Assembly (NCBI RefSeq): GCF_036568765.1
Contig: NZ_DATCRY010000095.1
Coordinates: 1 to 12,243 of the forward strand
Direction: 5' to 3'
DNA: 12,243 nucleotides
Origin: GSA-30 sp036568765
GTDB taxonomy: Bacteria; Pseudomonadota; Gammaproteobacteria; Xanthomonadales; Rhodanobacteraceae
The position numbers and the translations under genes were made by a program. Below are positions 5,523 through 12,243 of this stretch, one piece after another. The notes below the pieces were generated by a model that saw nothing but the letters and a program-made list of their open reading frames with translations, was not told where the DNA came from and did not search any database. The first letter of the stretch is position 1, and each line of letters starts with the position of its first letter.

Positions 5523-7613
5523 TTACTCGTCGCCGGTCGGGGTGAGGTTTTCGAATTCGAAACCGGTCTTGGCCAGCGCCTGGTGCTCCCAGCCGTTCTT
5601 CGGAGCAAAGCGTTCGCCGTAGCGCTGAGCCAGACGCTCGAGCTTGCCGCGCACAATGCCTACGCCTTCGCTGCGCAGGTACTGGATCGGGCCTCCGCGG
5701 AACGGTGCAAAGCCGGTTCCGAAAATCACGCCGGCGTCTAGCAGATCGGCGTCGTCGACCACGCCATCGCCCAGGCAGGCGACCGCTTCGTTGACCATCG
5801 GCAGAATCATGCGGTCCTGCAAGTCGGCCGGCACGACATAATCCGGATCGACTTCAGGTTTCTGCGCCTTGCCTTCATGCCAGGTATACAGCCCCTGGCC
5901 GTCCTTCTTGCCACGTTTGCCAGCTTCGAGCCTGTCTTCCAGTCCTGCGGGCAATTCCAGCCCGAGGAACGGCGCAAGCTCCTTGCCGACCGAGGCGCAG
6001 ACATCCAGCCCGACCGTATCGGCCAGTTCGATCGGCCCCATCGGCATGCCGAATTTCTTCGCTTCTTTATCCAACACCGGACCGGGAATGCCTTCGTTGT
6101 AGAGTCGCATCGACTCGAGCAGATAAGGCATCAGAATGCGGTTGACCAGGAAGCCTGGCGTGCCCTTGACGGCCACCGGCAGCTTGCCGATCGCCTTGCA
6201 GAAGGCCAGTGCGCGTTTCTCGTAGCCTGGATCCAGGCTGTCGTGGCGCACCACTTCCACTAGCGGCATCTGCGCCACCGGATTGAAGAAGTGCAAGCCA
6301 AGGAAGTGCTGTGGCTTGGCCAGCCCCTTGCGCAGTTCGTCGAGCGGAATGCTCGATGTATTGGTAGCGAGAATTTCGTCGGCCTGGAATTGCGGTTCGA
6401 TGCCGGCGTAAAGGGCTTCTTTGGCCTGGGCATTTTCGAAGATCGCCTCGATCGCCAGGTCGGCTTCCTTCACGCCGTTGCCCTCGACATCCGCGCGCAG
6501 GCGCGCCATGGCGGCTTGCACTTTCTCGGGCTGCTTGAGTTTCTTTTCGTACAGCTCGCGCGCCCGATCCAGTGCTGGCTGGATGAACTTCATCTCGCGA
6601 TCTTGCAGGGTGACAGTGAAGCCCTTGAAAGCCGCCCAGGCGGCGATATCGCCACCCATCACGCCGGCACCGACGACGTGCACATGTTCGATACCGTGTT
6701 CGGTGCCGCTACCTTGGGACTTCAGGCGTTCCTGCAGGAAGAACACGCGGATCAGGTTCTGAGCCGTCGGGGTCTGCGCCAGTTTGGCGACCGACCTGGC
6801 CTCCAGCTTCAGTCGCTGGTTGATGCTGCTTCCGCCACGGCGCCAGACCTCGATCGCCGCGAATGGCGCCGGGTAATGCTCTTTGCGCACCTTGGCCGCG
6901 GTCTGTTTTATCACCATGGGCGCCAGGGCTTGGCGCACGGGCCATATATTGGTGGCCCAGGCTTTGGCGCGCTGGGCAAACGGGCGCGCGTGAGGCCGGC
7001 GCAAAAGACTACGGGCCTCGGCTAGCAGTTCGGCCGGCGGAGCCAACCGGTCGACCACGCCCAGTGCCAGTGCCCGCTTTGCCGACAGCGGCCGCCCGGT
7101 CAGCATGATCGGTAGGGCCTCGGTGGCACCGATCAGCCGCGGCAGGCGAGCGGTACCGCCCCAGCCGGGATGGATGCCGAGCATCACCTCGGGCAGGCCG
7201 ATGCGGGTCTTTTCGTCGTCGGCTGCCACGCGTTGGCGACAGGCCAGGATCAGTTCGGTGCCGCCGCCCATGCAGGCGCCATGAATGGCTGCAACGGTCG
7301 GGCAGGGCAGGCGTGCCAGGGCTTCGAACACGCGCTGACCGTTTTCGATGCTTTCCAGCACAGTGTCGTGCTGGGCGTATTGCACGAACTCCTTGATATC
7401 CGCGCCTACCGCGAAGCCGAACGGCTTGGCCGAGTGAATCAGGACACCGACGGGCTTTTCGATCGCCAGGCGCTCGACGATCTGACCCAATTCGTCCAGG
7501 ACGGCACGGGAAATCGCGTTGACGTGGGCACCGGCCCGATCGAGAGAAAGGGTAACGATGCCGCTCTCGTCCAGGCTCGTTTTCCAGTGGTTAAAGCGCA
7601 ATCCTTCGAACAT
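5523..7613 (-). CDS. Fatty-acid oxidation complex alpha subunit: enoyl-CoA hydratase / 3-hydroxyacyl-CoA dehydrogenase (FadB/FadJ-like)
   Basis: A 696-residue bifunctional beta-oxidation enzyme that hydrates trans-2-enoyl-CoA and oxidises the resulting L-3-hydroxyacyl-CoA with NAD+. Residues about 5-200 form the crotonase domain, with the oxyanion loop SAKPFGFAVGADIKEF and catalytic glutamates E120 (GACMGGGTE) and E142 (IGLPEVMLG). The dehydrogenase domain starts at about 310 with the NAD-binding motif VVGAGVMGG. It has the catalytic pair H441 (HFFNPV) and E453, spaced as H450/E462 in E. coli FadB, and TPGFLVNRI at 485-493. C-terminal helical domains reach about residue 680. The start is uncertain: ATG at 7613 (MFEGLRF) was chosen because related proteins begin at this sequence. 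An ATG at 7649 has GGGAAGG too close to be a good ribosome binding site, and the frame is open to 7763. No thiolase (fadA/fadI) gene is adjacent. FadB versus FadJ cannot be settled here. Confidence 0.93.
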   Translation of the reverse strand: MFEGLRFNHWKTSLDESGIVTLSLDRAGAHVNAISRAVLDELGQIVERLAIEKPVGVLIHSAKPFGFAVGADIKEFVQYAQHDTVLESIENGQRVFEALARLPCPTVAAIHGACMGGGTELILACRQRVAADDEKTRIGLPEVMLGIHPGWGGTARLPRLIGATEALPIMLTGRPLSAKRALALGVVDRLAPPAELLAEARSLLRRPHARPFAQRAKAWATNIWPVRQALAPMVIKQTAAKVRKEHYPAPFAAIEVWRRGGSSINQRLKLEARSVAKLAQTPTAQNLIRVFFLQERLKSQGSGTEHGIEHVHVVGAGVMGGDIAAWAAFKGFTVTLQDREMKFIQPALDRARELYEKKLKQPEKVQAAMARLRADVEGNGVKEADLAIEAIFENAQAKEALYAGIEPQFQADEILATNTSSIPLDELRKGLAKPQHFLGLHFFNPVAQMPLVEVVRHDSLDPGYEKRALAFCKAIGKLPVAVKGTPGFLVNRILMPYLLESMRLYNEGIPGPVLDKEAKKFGMPMGPIELADTVGLDVCASVGKELAPFLGLELPAGLEDRLEAGKRGKKDGQGLYTWHEGKAQKPEVDPDYVVPADLQDRMILPMVNEAVACLGDGVVDDADLLDAGVIFGTGFAPFRGGPIQYLRSEGVGIVRGKLERLAQRYGERFAPKNGWEHQALAKTGFEFENLTPTGDE

Positions 7614-7985
7614 GGGGATAGGAACGTTGGCTTGGAATCTGCCCACCATACCTTCCCGTAGCGTCGAATGCGAGAAGGGGGAGGGAGGAAGGACTGGAGA
7701 TGGGAGATGGGTAGCGGGGGCGCAAGTCCGGTCGCTTGCCGTCAGGATGAAGGGCCGCGACATGTGCTATCGCACCGGGGATTTGCCGCTGTAGCCGCGT
7801 AAGCGCCCCCGCTACCCGCCCCCCAACCTCCGCTTCTATAACGAGCCCTTTACGTTTGCCGGCTCTCTCCAATTGCAAATCCTGTGCGCTGCCGCAAAAA
7901 AAACGGCTCAAGAAAAATGCATTTATCACGATGTCGCCTCCGGCTATTGTGCTCGGCCCGGGAGCGGGTAATTTACGCAGCGTAT
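7614..7985. other. Divergent intergenic region between the fadB-like gene and the c-di-GMP gene pair
   Basis: No convincing gene in these 372 nt. From left to right it holds a G-rich purine tract on the plus strand (about 7671-7722), a 15-bp inverted repeat headed by GTAG (7709-7817), a minus-strand TATAGA (7840-7835) that could be a -10 box for the fadB-like gene but lacks a good -35, and an A8 run flanked by GCCG/CGGC (7891-7907). It also contains a weak plus-strand TTTATC-N17-TATTGT pair (7922-7950) that might drive the gene at 7986. Open frames crossing it are low-complexity extensions of the flanking genes. Confidence 0.7.
7709..7817. repeat. REP/REPIN-like inverted repeat (GTAG-headed)
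   Basis: GGGTAGCGGGGGCGC (7709-7723) is repeated as its exact reverse complement GCGCCCCCGCTACCC (7803-7817), enclosing 79 nt. Inside lie GTGC-TATC-GCAC (a small hairpin near 7774-7785) and a second GTAGC at 7791-7795, which forms GTAGC-N15-GCTAC with the right arm. GTAG heads followed by GC-rich foldback sequence, in paired inverted orientation within an intergenic gap, are typical of REP elements of xanthomonads and Stenotrophomonas mobilised by RAYT transposases. Whether other copies exist in the genome cannot be seen from here, so this is a structural resemblance only. Confidence 0.5.
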
Positions 7986-8480
7986 ATGAGCACCTCTCTT
8001 GCCACGCCCGCCGCCCCCCCCGGCGCAGACATTTTTGAACGCATTCTCACGGCGTCGGGAGGCCTGCTTGCGCTCGAAGGTGGCGATAGCGATGGATTGA
8101 TCGAGCAATTCCGCGCACTGGTGCGACATTCCGGGCAATCGGTTTATTTATGGTCGCCTACGACGGGACTGGATAACTTGCGCGAAGCGCACGCTCGTGT
8201 TCCGGGCAGTCAGCGCCTTAACCAAGCCTTGCGTTTCGTCCAGCAGAGCATGCATTTCGGTGTGTATCTGTTCCGCCATCTGCCACTCCCGTTGGCTCCG
8301 GCGGACGTGAACCAGTTGCGCCAGCTGGCGCGTTCGCCGACGGAGCAGGTGCGTCGGGTCGTGCTTGTCGACGCACCGCGCAGCCTGCTGGATAGCCTGG
8401 CCGATGCCTTGATCAAGATCGACTGCGCAGCGCCCGTCGAAATACGTCCACGCTTGCGCGATGGCCGTTGGCTACTCTGA
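7986..8480 (+). CDS. Uncharacterised 164-residue protein upstream of the GGDEF-EAL gene
   Basis: I do not recognise this protein with certainty. It is soluble by appearance, with no signal peptide or membrane segment. Residues about 15-45 look helical, followed by a strand SVYLWSP (52-58), GLDNLREA, a helix near 77-90, a strand FGVYLFRHLP (91-100), a helix near 104-117, and a strand RRVVLVDAP (123-131) followed by SLLDSLADAL. This alternation, with LW-TTGL, YLF-(D/H) and VVLV-(D/S), recalls the N-terminal domain that precedes the ATPase core in Ycf46-like AAA+ proteins. No Walker A or B motif is present, so any relation would be to a stand-alone, ATP-independent domain. The ATG at 7986 was chosen over upstream in-frame codons, which add a basic, low-complexity lead. 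It ends 11 nt before the ATG of the GGDEF-EAL gene, so the two are very probably co-transcribed and may work together. Confidence 0.75.
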   Translation: MSTSLATPAAPPGADIFERILTASGGLLALEGGDSDGLIEQFRALVRHSGQSVYLWSPTTGLDNLREAHARVPGSQRLNQALRFVQQSMHFGVYLFRHLPLPLAPADVNQLRQLARSPTEQVRRVVLVDAPRSLLDSLADALIKIDCAAPVEIRPRLRDGRWLL

Positions 8481-8491
8481 CGGCAGCGCGC

Positions 8492-11053
8492 ATGGATAAG
8501 GCCGCCACTGGGGTTCTCGTCATCGCGGCACAGCGCGAATTACGTCGTGAACTTTTCGATGTGTTCGACCACGAAGAACGCCATCCGGTCGTCTACTCGG
8601 CGCGCGATCTGACTCACGCGCGCCAATTGCTGCATGAAGAGCCGAAGCTGGATCTGGCCGTGCTGGTCTGTGACGGTGACGCCCGGCACACGCAGCAGAA
8701 TGTAGAAATCTTGCGGCAGTGGCCATCTTGCGCACGCACCCCCCTGCTGCTGATCCTTACCGAGCAGGCCAGCTTGAAGCCTGGCGAGTTGCCGCTCGAC
8801 ATTGCCGACTGGCTATATGCATCGCAGATCGCTCATGAGCTGATTGGCCGTTGGCGTCGATTGGCGCATACACCGGCGCCCCCTGTGGTTACAGTGTCGC
8901 CTCCTGTCGGTACGGTCGAGCGGGGCGATTATCGGTTCGCATTCGATGAGTCCGAAGCCGAATGGGTAATAGTCGATCCCCACGGCGAACGCATCATCGA
9001 GTCGAGTGTGGCGATGATCCGCAATAGCGGCTTACCGTTGGCGCGTCTATCGCGGATGCCGATCGGCGAGCTCTTGCGCTTCGATGATGCCGACCTCGGA
9101 GCCGTGATGGACGCGGGTACACGCCAATGGTTTCGATGCACTCGCTTGTCTTCGAACGGTGGAGAGCACGGTCAGGCCAGCGCACGCAAGATCCGCCACC
9201 AGGGACGGGATGCGGTGGCGTTTTCATTCCGCAGCTATCGAGCCGGAGCGCGTGCGGAGCCGGCGCTCGATTTGCTCGCGCGACTGTTCAATTCCGGTGG
9301 TGGCGACGATGGAGTGGAAGCCGCCGCGCGGTTGCTCTACGAAGCACTGGAGCTGGACTATCTGGCGCTATGGTCGGCACGACCGGAAGAAATCGGCGCG
9401 CCAACCCAACTCTTGCAGCTATGGCGGGGCGAAAACCAGTCATGGCCAAGCCCCGGGCTGCAAAGTTCGTTGCGCCTGGTGCTCAACGGTCAACCGATGC
9501 TGCATCAGGCCGACGCGCGGCGCTTGGCCGAGGTCGATCCCTTGCTCGATCAACTCGGACTGAGCGGCTTTGCTGGTCTGCCGCTGTTGGACGAACGCCG
9601 CAACGTGCTCGGCGCCTTGCTTGCCGGCACGCACCGGCCGTTCGGCACGATGGAGATTATTGGGCCGACCCTGCGCGTGGCCGCGGCGCGATTCGCCCAT
9701 GCGCTGGAGCTCAAGCGTACACGCGAACAAGGGCGTGCCGAAGGCCTGCTCGATGCGCTCACCGGCTTGCCCAACCGCGTCCTGTTCAACGATCGCCTGG
9801 ATATGATCATCCGCGAAGCCACTCGCACCGGCGAATGCTTTGCGTTGCTATTCGTCGACCTCGACCGCTTCAAGACGATCAATGACACTCTCGGTCATGC
9901 CATTGGCGACCAGGTACTGATCACCGCGACCCAGCGCCTGCGCAGCAGTGTGCGGGCTTCCGACACGGTGGCGCGCTACGCGGGCGATGAGTTCGTGGTG
10001 GTACTACGGCACATCATCAAGAATGAAGATGTGCTGCGCATTGCCGAGAAGATCGTGCAAGTGATGGAGGCGCCGCTACGCATCGACGATGGCACCGAGC
10101 TGCAGGTAACCGCCTCGATCGGTGTGAGCTTCTATCCGGACGACGCCGACGATGCCGAAACCTTGCTCAAGCACGCCGACGAAGCGATGTACGCAGCCAA
10201 GAGCTTGGGCCGCAACAATTTCCAGATTTACGAAGTCAGTGCCGAGCAGGCGCAGCAGCAGAACCTGGCGCTGAAATCGCGCTTGCGTCACGCCGAGCAC
10301 AATGGCGAGCTACGCGTGTTCTTCCAGCCACAGGTCGATGCCAAGACCGAGGACATTGTCGGCATGGAGGCGCTAGTGCGCTGGGAGCATCCGGAGTTGG
10401 GCTATATCGGCCCTGGGTTCTTCATCCCGCTGGCGGAGGAAACCGGTCTGATTGTGTCGATCGGCGAATGGGTGCTGCGCGCGGCCTGCCGCCAAGCCGA
10501 AGAGTGGGAGCGGCGCTTCGGCCTGCGCCTGCGTCTGGGCGTCAATCTCTCGGCCGTGCAACTGATGCAGCCCAATTTGCTGGATGTGGTTGCGCAGGTT
10601 CTGCAGGAAACCGGGTTGGATCCGGGGCTTTTGGAGATGGAAGTTACCGAGAGCATCAGCATCAAGGCCGCACCCAACCTCATCGAGAACCTGCACGGCC
10701 TGCACAAGCTGGGGTGCCGTATTGCTATCGACGACTTCGGTACCGGTGCCGCCTCGCTGGACTATCTGCGCAAGTTGCCGGCCGACCGCATCAAGATCGA
10801 CCAGAGTTTCGTACGTAACATCGGCGTCGACCCGGACGACGAGGCGATCGTACGCACCACTATCGAAATGGCCCACCGCCTCAAGCGCGGCGTAGTCGCC
10901 GAGGGAGTGGAGATCGAACAGCACCTGCAATTCTTGCGCGCCAATCATTGCGACGAACTGCAAGGCTATCTGTTCTGCCGGCCGTTGCCCGTGCCGTCCT
11001 TCGAAAAGCTGTTGGCCGAACGCCAGCGACTATTGACTAGCGCGGGCTCCTGA
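8492..11053 (+). CDS. Bifunctional-type c-di-GMP enzyme: degenerate receiver, PAS/GAF-like, GGDEF (AGDEF) and EAL domains
   Basis: An 853-residue cytoplasmic signalling protein. Residues about 6-124 resemble a CheY-like receiver, but the acidic pair is missing and the phospho-acceptor position in DLAVLVCD is Val, so phosphorylation is unlikely. Residues about 146-250 look PAS-like and about 256-408 GAF-like (weak calls). The GGDEF domain (about 415-580) has DALTGLPNR at 421-429, D456 in FVDLDRFK, an inhibitory I-site RASD (488-491) five residues before the signature, and AGDEF (497-501) in place of GGDEF. The EAL domain (about 590-845) keeps E626 (EAL), N685, EVTES (717-721), D747-D748 (DDFGTG), K768, E804 and Q824, so phosphodiesterase activity is likely. 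Whether AGDEF still makes c-di-GMP is open; some AGDEF cyclases are active. The start is ATG 8492; a TTG at 8468 would overlap the upstream gene. No terminator is evident downstream. Confidence 0.9.
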   Translation: MDKAATGVLVIAAQRELRRELFDVFDHEERHPVVYSARDLTHARQLLHEEPKLDLAVLVCDGDARHTQQNVEILRQWPSCARTPLLLILTEQASLKPGELPLDIADWLYASQIAHELIGRWRRLAHTPAPPVVTVSPPVGTVERGDYRFAFDESEAEWVIVDPHGERIIESSVAMIRNSGLPLARLSRMPIGELLRFDDADLGAVMDAGTRQWFRCTRLSSNGGEHGQASARKIRHQGRDAVAFSFRSYRAGARAEPALDLLARLFNSGGGDDGVEAAARLLYEALELDYLALWSARPEEIGAPTQLLQLWRGENQSWPSPGLQSSLRLVLNGQPMLHQADARRLAEVDPLLDQLGLSGFAGLPLLDERRNVLGALLAGTHRPFGTMEIIGPTLRVAAARFAHALELKRTREQGRAEGLLDALTGLPNRVLFNDRLDMIIREATRTGECFALLFVDLDRFKTINDTLGHAIGDQVLITATQRLRSSVRASDTVARYAGDEFVVVLRHIIKNEDVLRIAEKIVQVMEAPLRIDDGTELQVTASIGVSFYPDDADDAETLLKHADEAMYAAKSLGRNNFQIYEVSAEQAQQQNLALKSRLRHAEHNGELRVFFQPQVDAKTEDIVGMEALVRWEHPELGYIGPGFFIPLAEETGLIVSIGEWVLRAACRQAEEWERRFGLRLRLGVNLSAVQLMQPNLLDVVAQVLQETGLDPGLLEMEVTESISIKAAPNLIENLHGLHKLGCRIAIDDFGTGAASLDYLRKLPADRIKIDQSFVRNIGVDPDDEAIVRTTIEMAHRLKRGVVAEGVEIEQHLQFLRANHCDELQGYLFCRPLPVPSFEKLLAERQRLLTSAGS

Positions 11054-11054
11054 C

Positions 11055-11083
11055 TTGCCCTGCGGGGTACCGCCCCTTATATA
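11055..11083 (+). promoter_or_regulatory. Sigma70-like promoter upstream of rpoE
   Basis: TTGCCC (11055-11060) and TATATA (11078-11083) are 17 nt apart; the overlapping TATAGT (11080-11085) is an alternative -10 with 19-nt spacing. The pair starts right after the stop codon of the GGDEF-EAL gene. It would give basal transcription of rpoE-rseA with a leader of about 155 nt. Confidence 0.5.
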
Positions 11084-11153
11084 GTGAGTCTCGCCGAAAT
11101 TTCATGCGCTGGGACGCGGCAGGCGCAAACGGGCGAGGTTGGCCGCACGAACT

Positions 11154-11180
11154 GAACTTATGGCGACGATGCCTGTCACA
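11154..11180 (+). promoter_or_regulatory. Putative sigma-E autoregulatory promoter of rpoE
   Basis: GAACTT (11154-11159) followed after 15 nt by GTCACA (11175-11180) resembles the sigma-E consensus, -35 GGAACTT and -10 GTCnnA. Transcription would start near 11187, about 59 nt before the rpoE ATG. The first G of the -35 is T here (TGAACTT). Autoregulation of rpoE by sigma-E is established in E. coli; that it applies here is inferred from this match and its position. Confidence 0.5.
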
Positions 11181-11245
11181 TCTCGTCGTTCTCATCCGGC
11201 GGCAGGCCTATGCTTGTAACAGCGGTAACGAAGGAGACAGCCCGG

Positions 11246-11836
11246 ATGGGCGAAAACGAACTGGATCGCGCGCTGGTAGAGCGAGTCCAAAACGGGGACA
11301 AGCGAGCCTTCGATCTGCTGGTGCGCAAGTACCAGCACAAGGTGGTCGCGCTGATTTCGCGTTATGTGAATAACCATGCCGAGTGCGAGGATGTCGCCCA
11401 GGAGGCGTTTGTGCGGGCCTGGCGCGCCATCGGCTCGTTCCGTGGCGAAAGTGCGTTCTATACCTGGATGTACAAAATTGCCGTCAATACCGCCAAGAAT
11501 CACCTGGTGGCCATGGGGCGCCGTCCGCCCACCGACGATATCGCGGTGGAAGACGCTGTTTTCGTGCCTGGGGCCGACCGCATGCAGGAGAGCGCTACTC
11601 CCGAGCGCGAATTGATGCGCCAGGAAATTGAACGAACTGTCTTTTCCACGGTCCAAGCCTTACCAGAAGAGCTACGCACCGCCATCACCCTCCGGGAAGT
11701 GGACGGACTTAGTTATGAGGAGATCGCTGAAGCCATGGACTGCCCGATTGGAACCGTGCGATCACGGATCTTCCGTGCCCGCGAGGCGATCGATGAAAAG
11801 CTGCGGCCGCTGCTGTCGGACCGCGAGGACGTATAA
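11246..11836 (+). CDS. rpoE: RNA polymerase sigma-E factor (envelope stress)
   Basis: A 196-residue ECF sigma factor that directs RNA polymerase to envelope-stress promoters. Sigma region 2 spans about 23-90, with YQHKV, EDVAQEAFVRAWRA and SFRGESAFYTWMYKIAVNTA, almost the same as E. coli RpoE. Region 4 spans about 129-185, with LPEELRTAITLREVDGLSYE, the recognition helix AEAMDCPIGTVRSRIFRARE, and the usual ending. Length equals the family norm. The ATG at 11246 was chosen because AAGGAG (11231-11236) sits 9 nt upstream and the sequence MGENELDRALVERV aligns with the E. coli start; an upstream in-frame ATG at 11210 lacks this. The stop TAA is immediately followed by the rseA ATG (TAAATG), pointing to translational coupling of sigma and anti-sigma factor. 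Two promoter candidates lie upstream. Confidence 0.97.
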   Translation: MGENELDRALVERVQNGDKRAFDLLVRKYQHKVVALISRYVNNHAECEDVAQEAFVRAWRAIGSFRGESAFYTWMYKIAVNTAKNHLVAMGRRPPTDDIAVEDAVFVPGADRMQESATPERELMRQEIERTVFSTVQALPEELRTAITLREVDGLSYEEIAEAMDCPIGTVRSRIFRAREAIDEKLRPLLSDREDV

Positions 11837-12243
11837 ATGACTGAAGTCAATCGCGAAAATCTATCCGCCAGCATGGACGGGCAGCTTTCCTCAGAGGAAC
11901 TGCGCTTCTTGCTGCGCCGGTTCGAGGCCGACGCTTCGCTAGCGCGGACCTGGGGGCGCTATCACATCGCCCGTGACGGTTTGCGCCGCGAACTGGCCCC
12001 TATGGCGTCGGCGGGTTTCGCCGATCGGGTGATGCGGGCGATCGAGCAGGAAACAGGCGTTTCGGTCGTTCCCCAGGCGCGCCGACGCTGGTTGCGTTGG
12101 TCCGCTGGCGGTGCGATCGCGGCGAGCGTGGCGGTGGCGGCCTTGCTGGTGACCCAGCCGGCAGGACAGGAGGGCGGCGAGCGCGCCGCACCGTTGGCCG
12201 CCACTGGAAACGGGAATGTCGCCCCTTCCACGATCACCCAGGC
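11837..12243 (+). CDS. rseA: Sigma-E factor negative regulatory protein RseA, N-terminal part (cut by window edge)
   Basis: The ATG directly abuts the rpoE stop, with GAGG (11825-11828) 8 nt upstream as ribosome binding site. The frame runs open for 135 codons to the window end. Residues 1-60 match the RseA N-terminal sigma-binding domain: ENLSASMDGQLSSEELRFLL, then RTWGRYHIARDGLRREL. Residues about 88-106 form one membrane segment (WSAGGAIAASVAVAALLVT) after a basic stretch ARRRWLRW, giving N-terminus in the cytoplasm. A Gly/Ala-rich periplasmic part begins after it. In E. coli RseA holds sigma-E at the membrane until DegS and RseP cut it. The C-terminal periplasmic domain, and rseB/mucD if present, would lie beyond 12243. 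Confidence 0.93.
   Translation, partial: MTEVNRENLSASMDGQLSSEELRFLLRRFEADASLARTWGRYHIARDGLRRELAPMASAGFADRVMRAIEQETGVSVVPQARRRWLRWSAGGAIAASVAVAALLVTQPAGQEGGERAAPLAATGNGNVAPSTITQ

Noticed and set aside
6291..7025. Plus-strand open frame of 244 codons inside the fadB-like gene
   Set aside because: It is antisense to conserved beta-oxidation domains; its composition fits a shadow frame.
7614..7763. N-terminal extension of the fadB-like protein to 7763
   Set aside because: The added 50 residues are low complexity, come from the G-rich tract and inverted repeat, and precede the point where related proteins begin.
8468..8491. TTG start for the GGDEF-EAL protein overlapping the upstream gene
   Set aside because: It adds eight residues without clear ribosome binding site; ATG at 8492 is simpler, although overlap-coupled translation is not excluded.
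10373..10963. Minus-strand open frame of 196 codons opposite the EAL domain
   Set aside because: Antisense to a complete EAL domain with all catalytic residues; no independent support.
11062..11078. GGGG-TACCG-CCCC hairpin as terminator of the GGDEF-EAL gene
   Set aside because: Only 4 bp of stem and two Ts follow; it overlaps the spacer of the likely rpoE promoter.

Overview
The window looks like chromosomal DNA of a high-GC gammaproteobacterium, probably of the Xanthomonadales (Rhodanobacteraceae such as Dyella, Rhodanobacter or Frateuria, or Xanthomonadaceae). This is an inference. It rests on GC-rich coding DNA, a gammaproteobacterial rpoE-rseA pair, SlyX and YaiL/DUF2058 homologues, and a FadB-like protein whose N-terminus resembles the xanthomonad form as I remember it. 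No database was searched. Nothing suggests phage, plasmid, insertion sequence or CRISPR; this is mostly core genome with a few accessory-looking details.

Layout. (1) 1-300: the first codons of a minus-strand DUF2177-like membrane protein, then tRNA-Ala(GGC) on the minus strand with a clear sigma70 promoter and a hairpin terminator. (2) 459-3231: a CPA2-type cation:proton antiporter lacking an RCK domain, then a periplasmic FkpA-type FKBP prolyl isomerase behind a leader rich in stem-loops and followed by a textbook terminator. (3) 3296-5483: a probable three-gene operon of UDP-glucose 6-dehydrogenase (ugd), slyX and a DUF2058/yaiL gene. It meets the next gene tail to tail across a shared hairpin. 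(4) 5523-7613, minus strand: a FadB/FadJ-like fatty-acid oxidation alpha subunit with no thiolase gene beside it. (5) 7614-7985: a long divergent intergenic region with a 15-bp perfect inverted repeat headed by GTAG (REP/REPIN-like) and a G-rich purine tract. (6) 7986-11053: an unrecognised 164-residue protein followed after 11 nt by a multidomain c-di-GMP enzyme (degenerate receiver, PAS-like, GAF-like, GGDEF with AGDEF, complete EAL). (7) 11246-12243: rpoE (sigma-E) and the start of rseA (its anti-sigma factor, cut by the window edge), behind a sigma70-like promoter and a sigma-E-like promoter that suggests autoregulation.

Together: sigma-E/RseA govern the envelope stress response, and FkpA is an envelope folding factor that belongs to the sigma-E regulon in E. 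coli, although no convincing sigma-E promoter is visible before this copy. Ugd supplies UDP-glucuronate for surface polysaccharides, and the GGDEF-EAL protein probably sets c-di-GMP levels. No dramatic new system is evident. The best leads are the uncharacterised partner of the c-di-GMP enzyme, the REPIN-like intergenic element and the structured fkpA leader.
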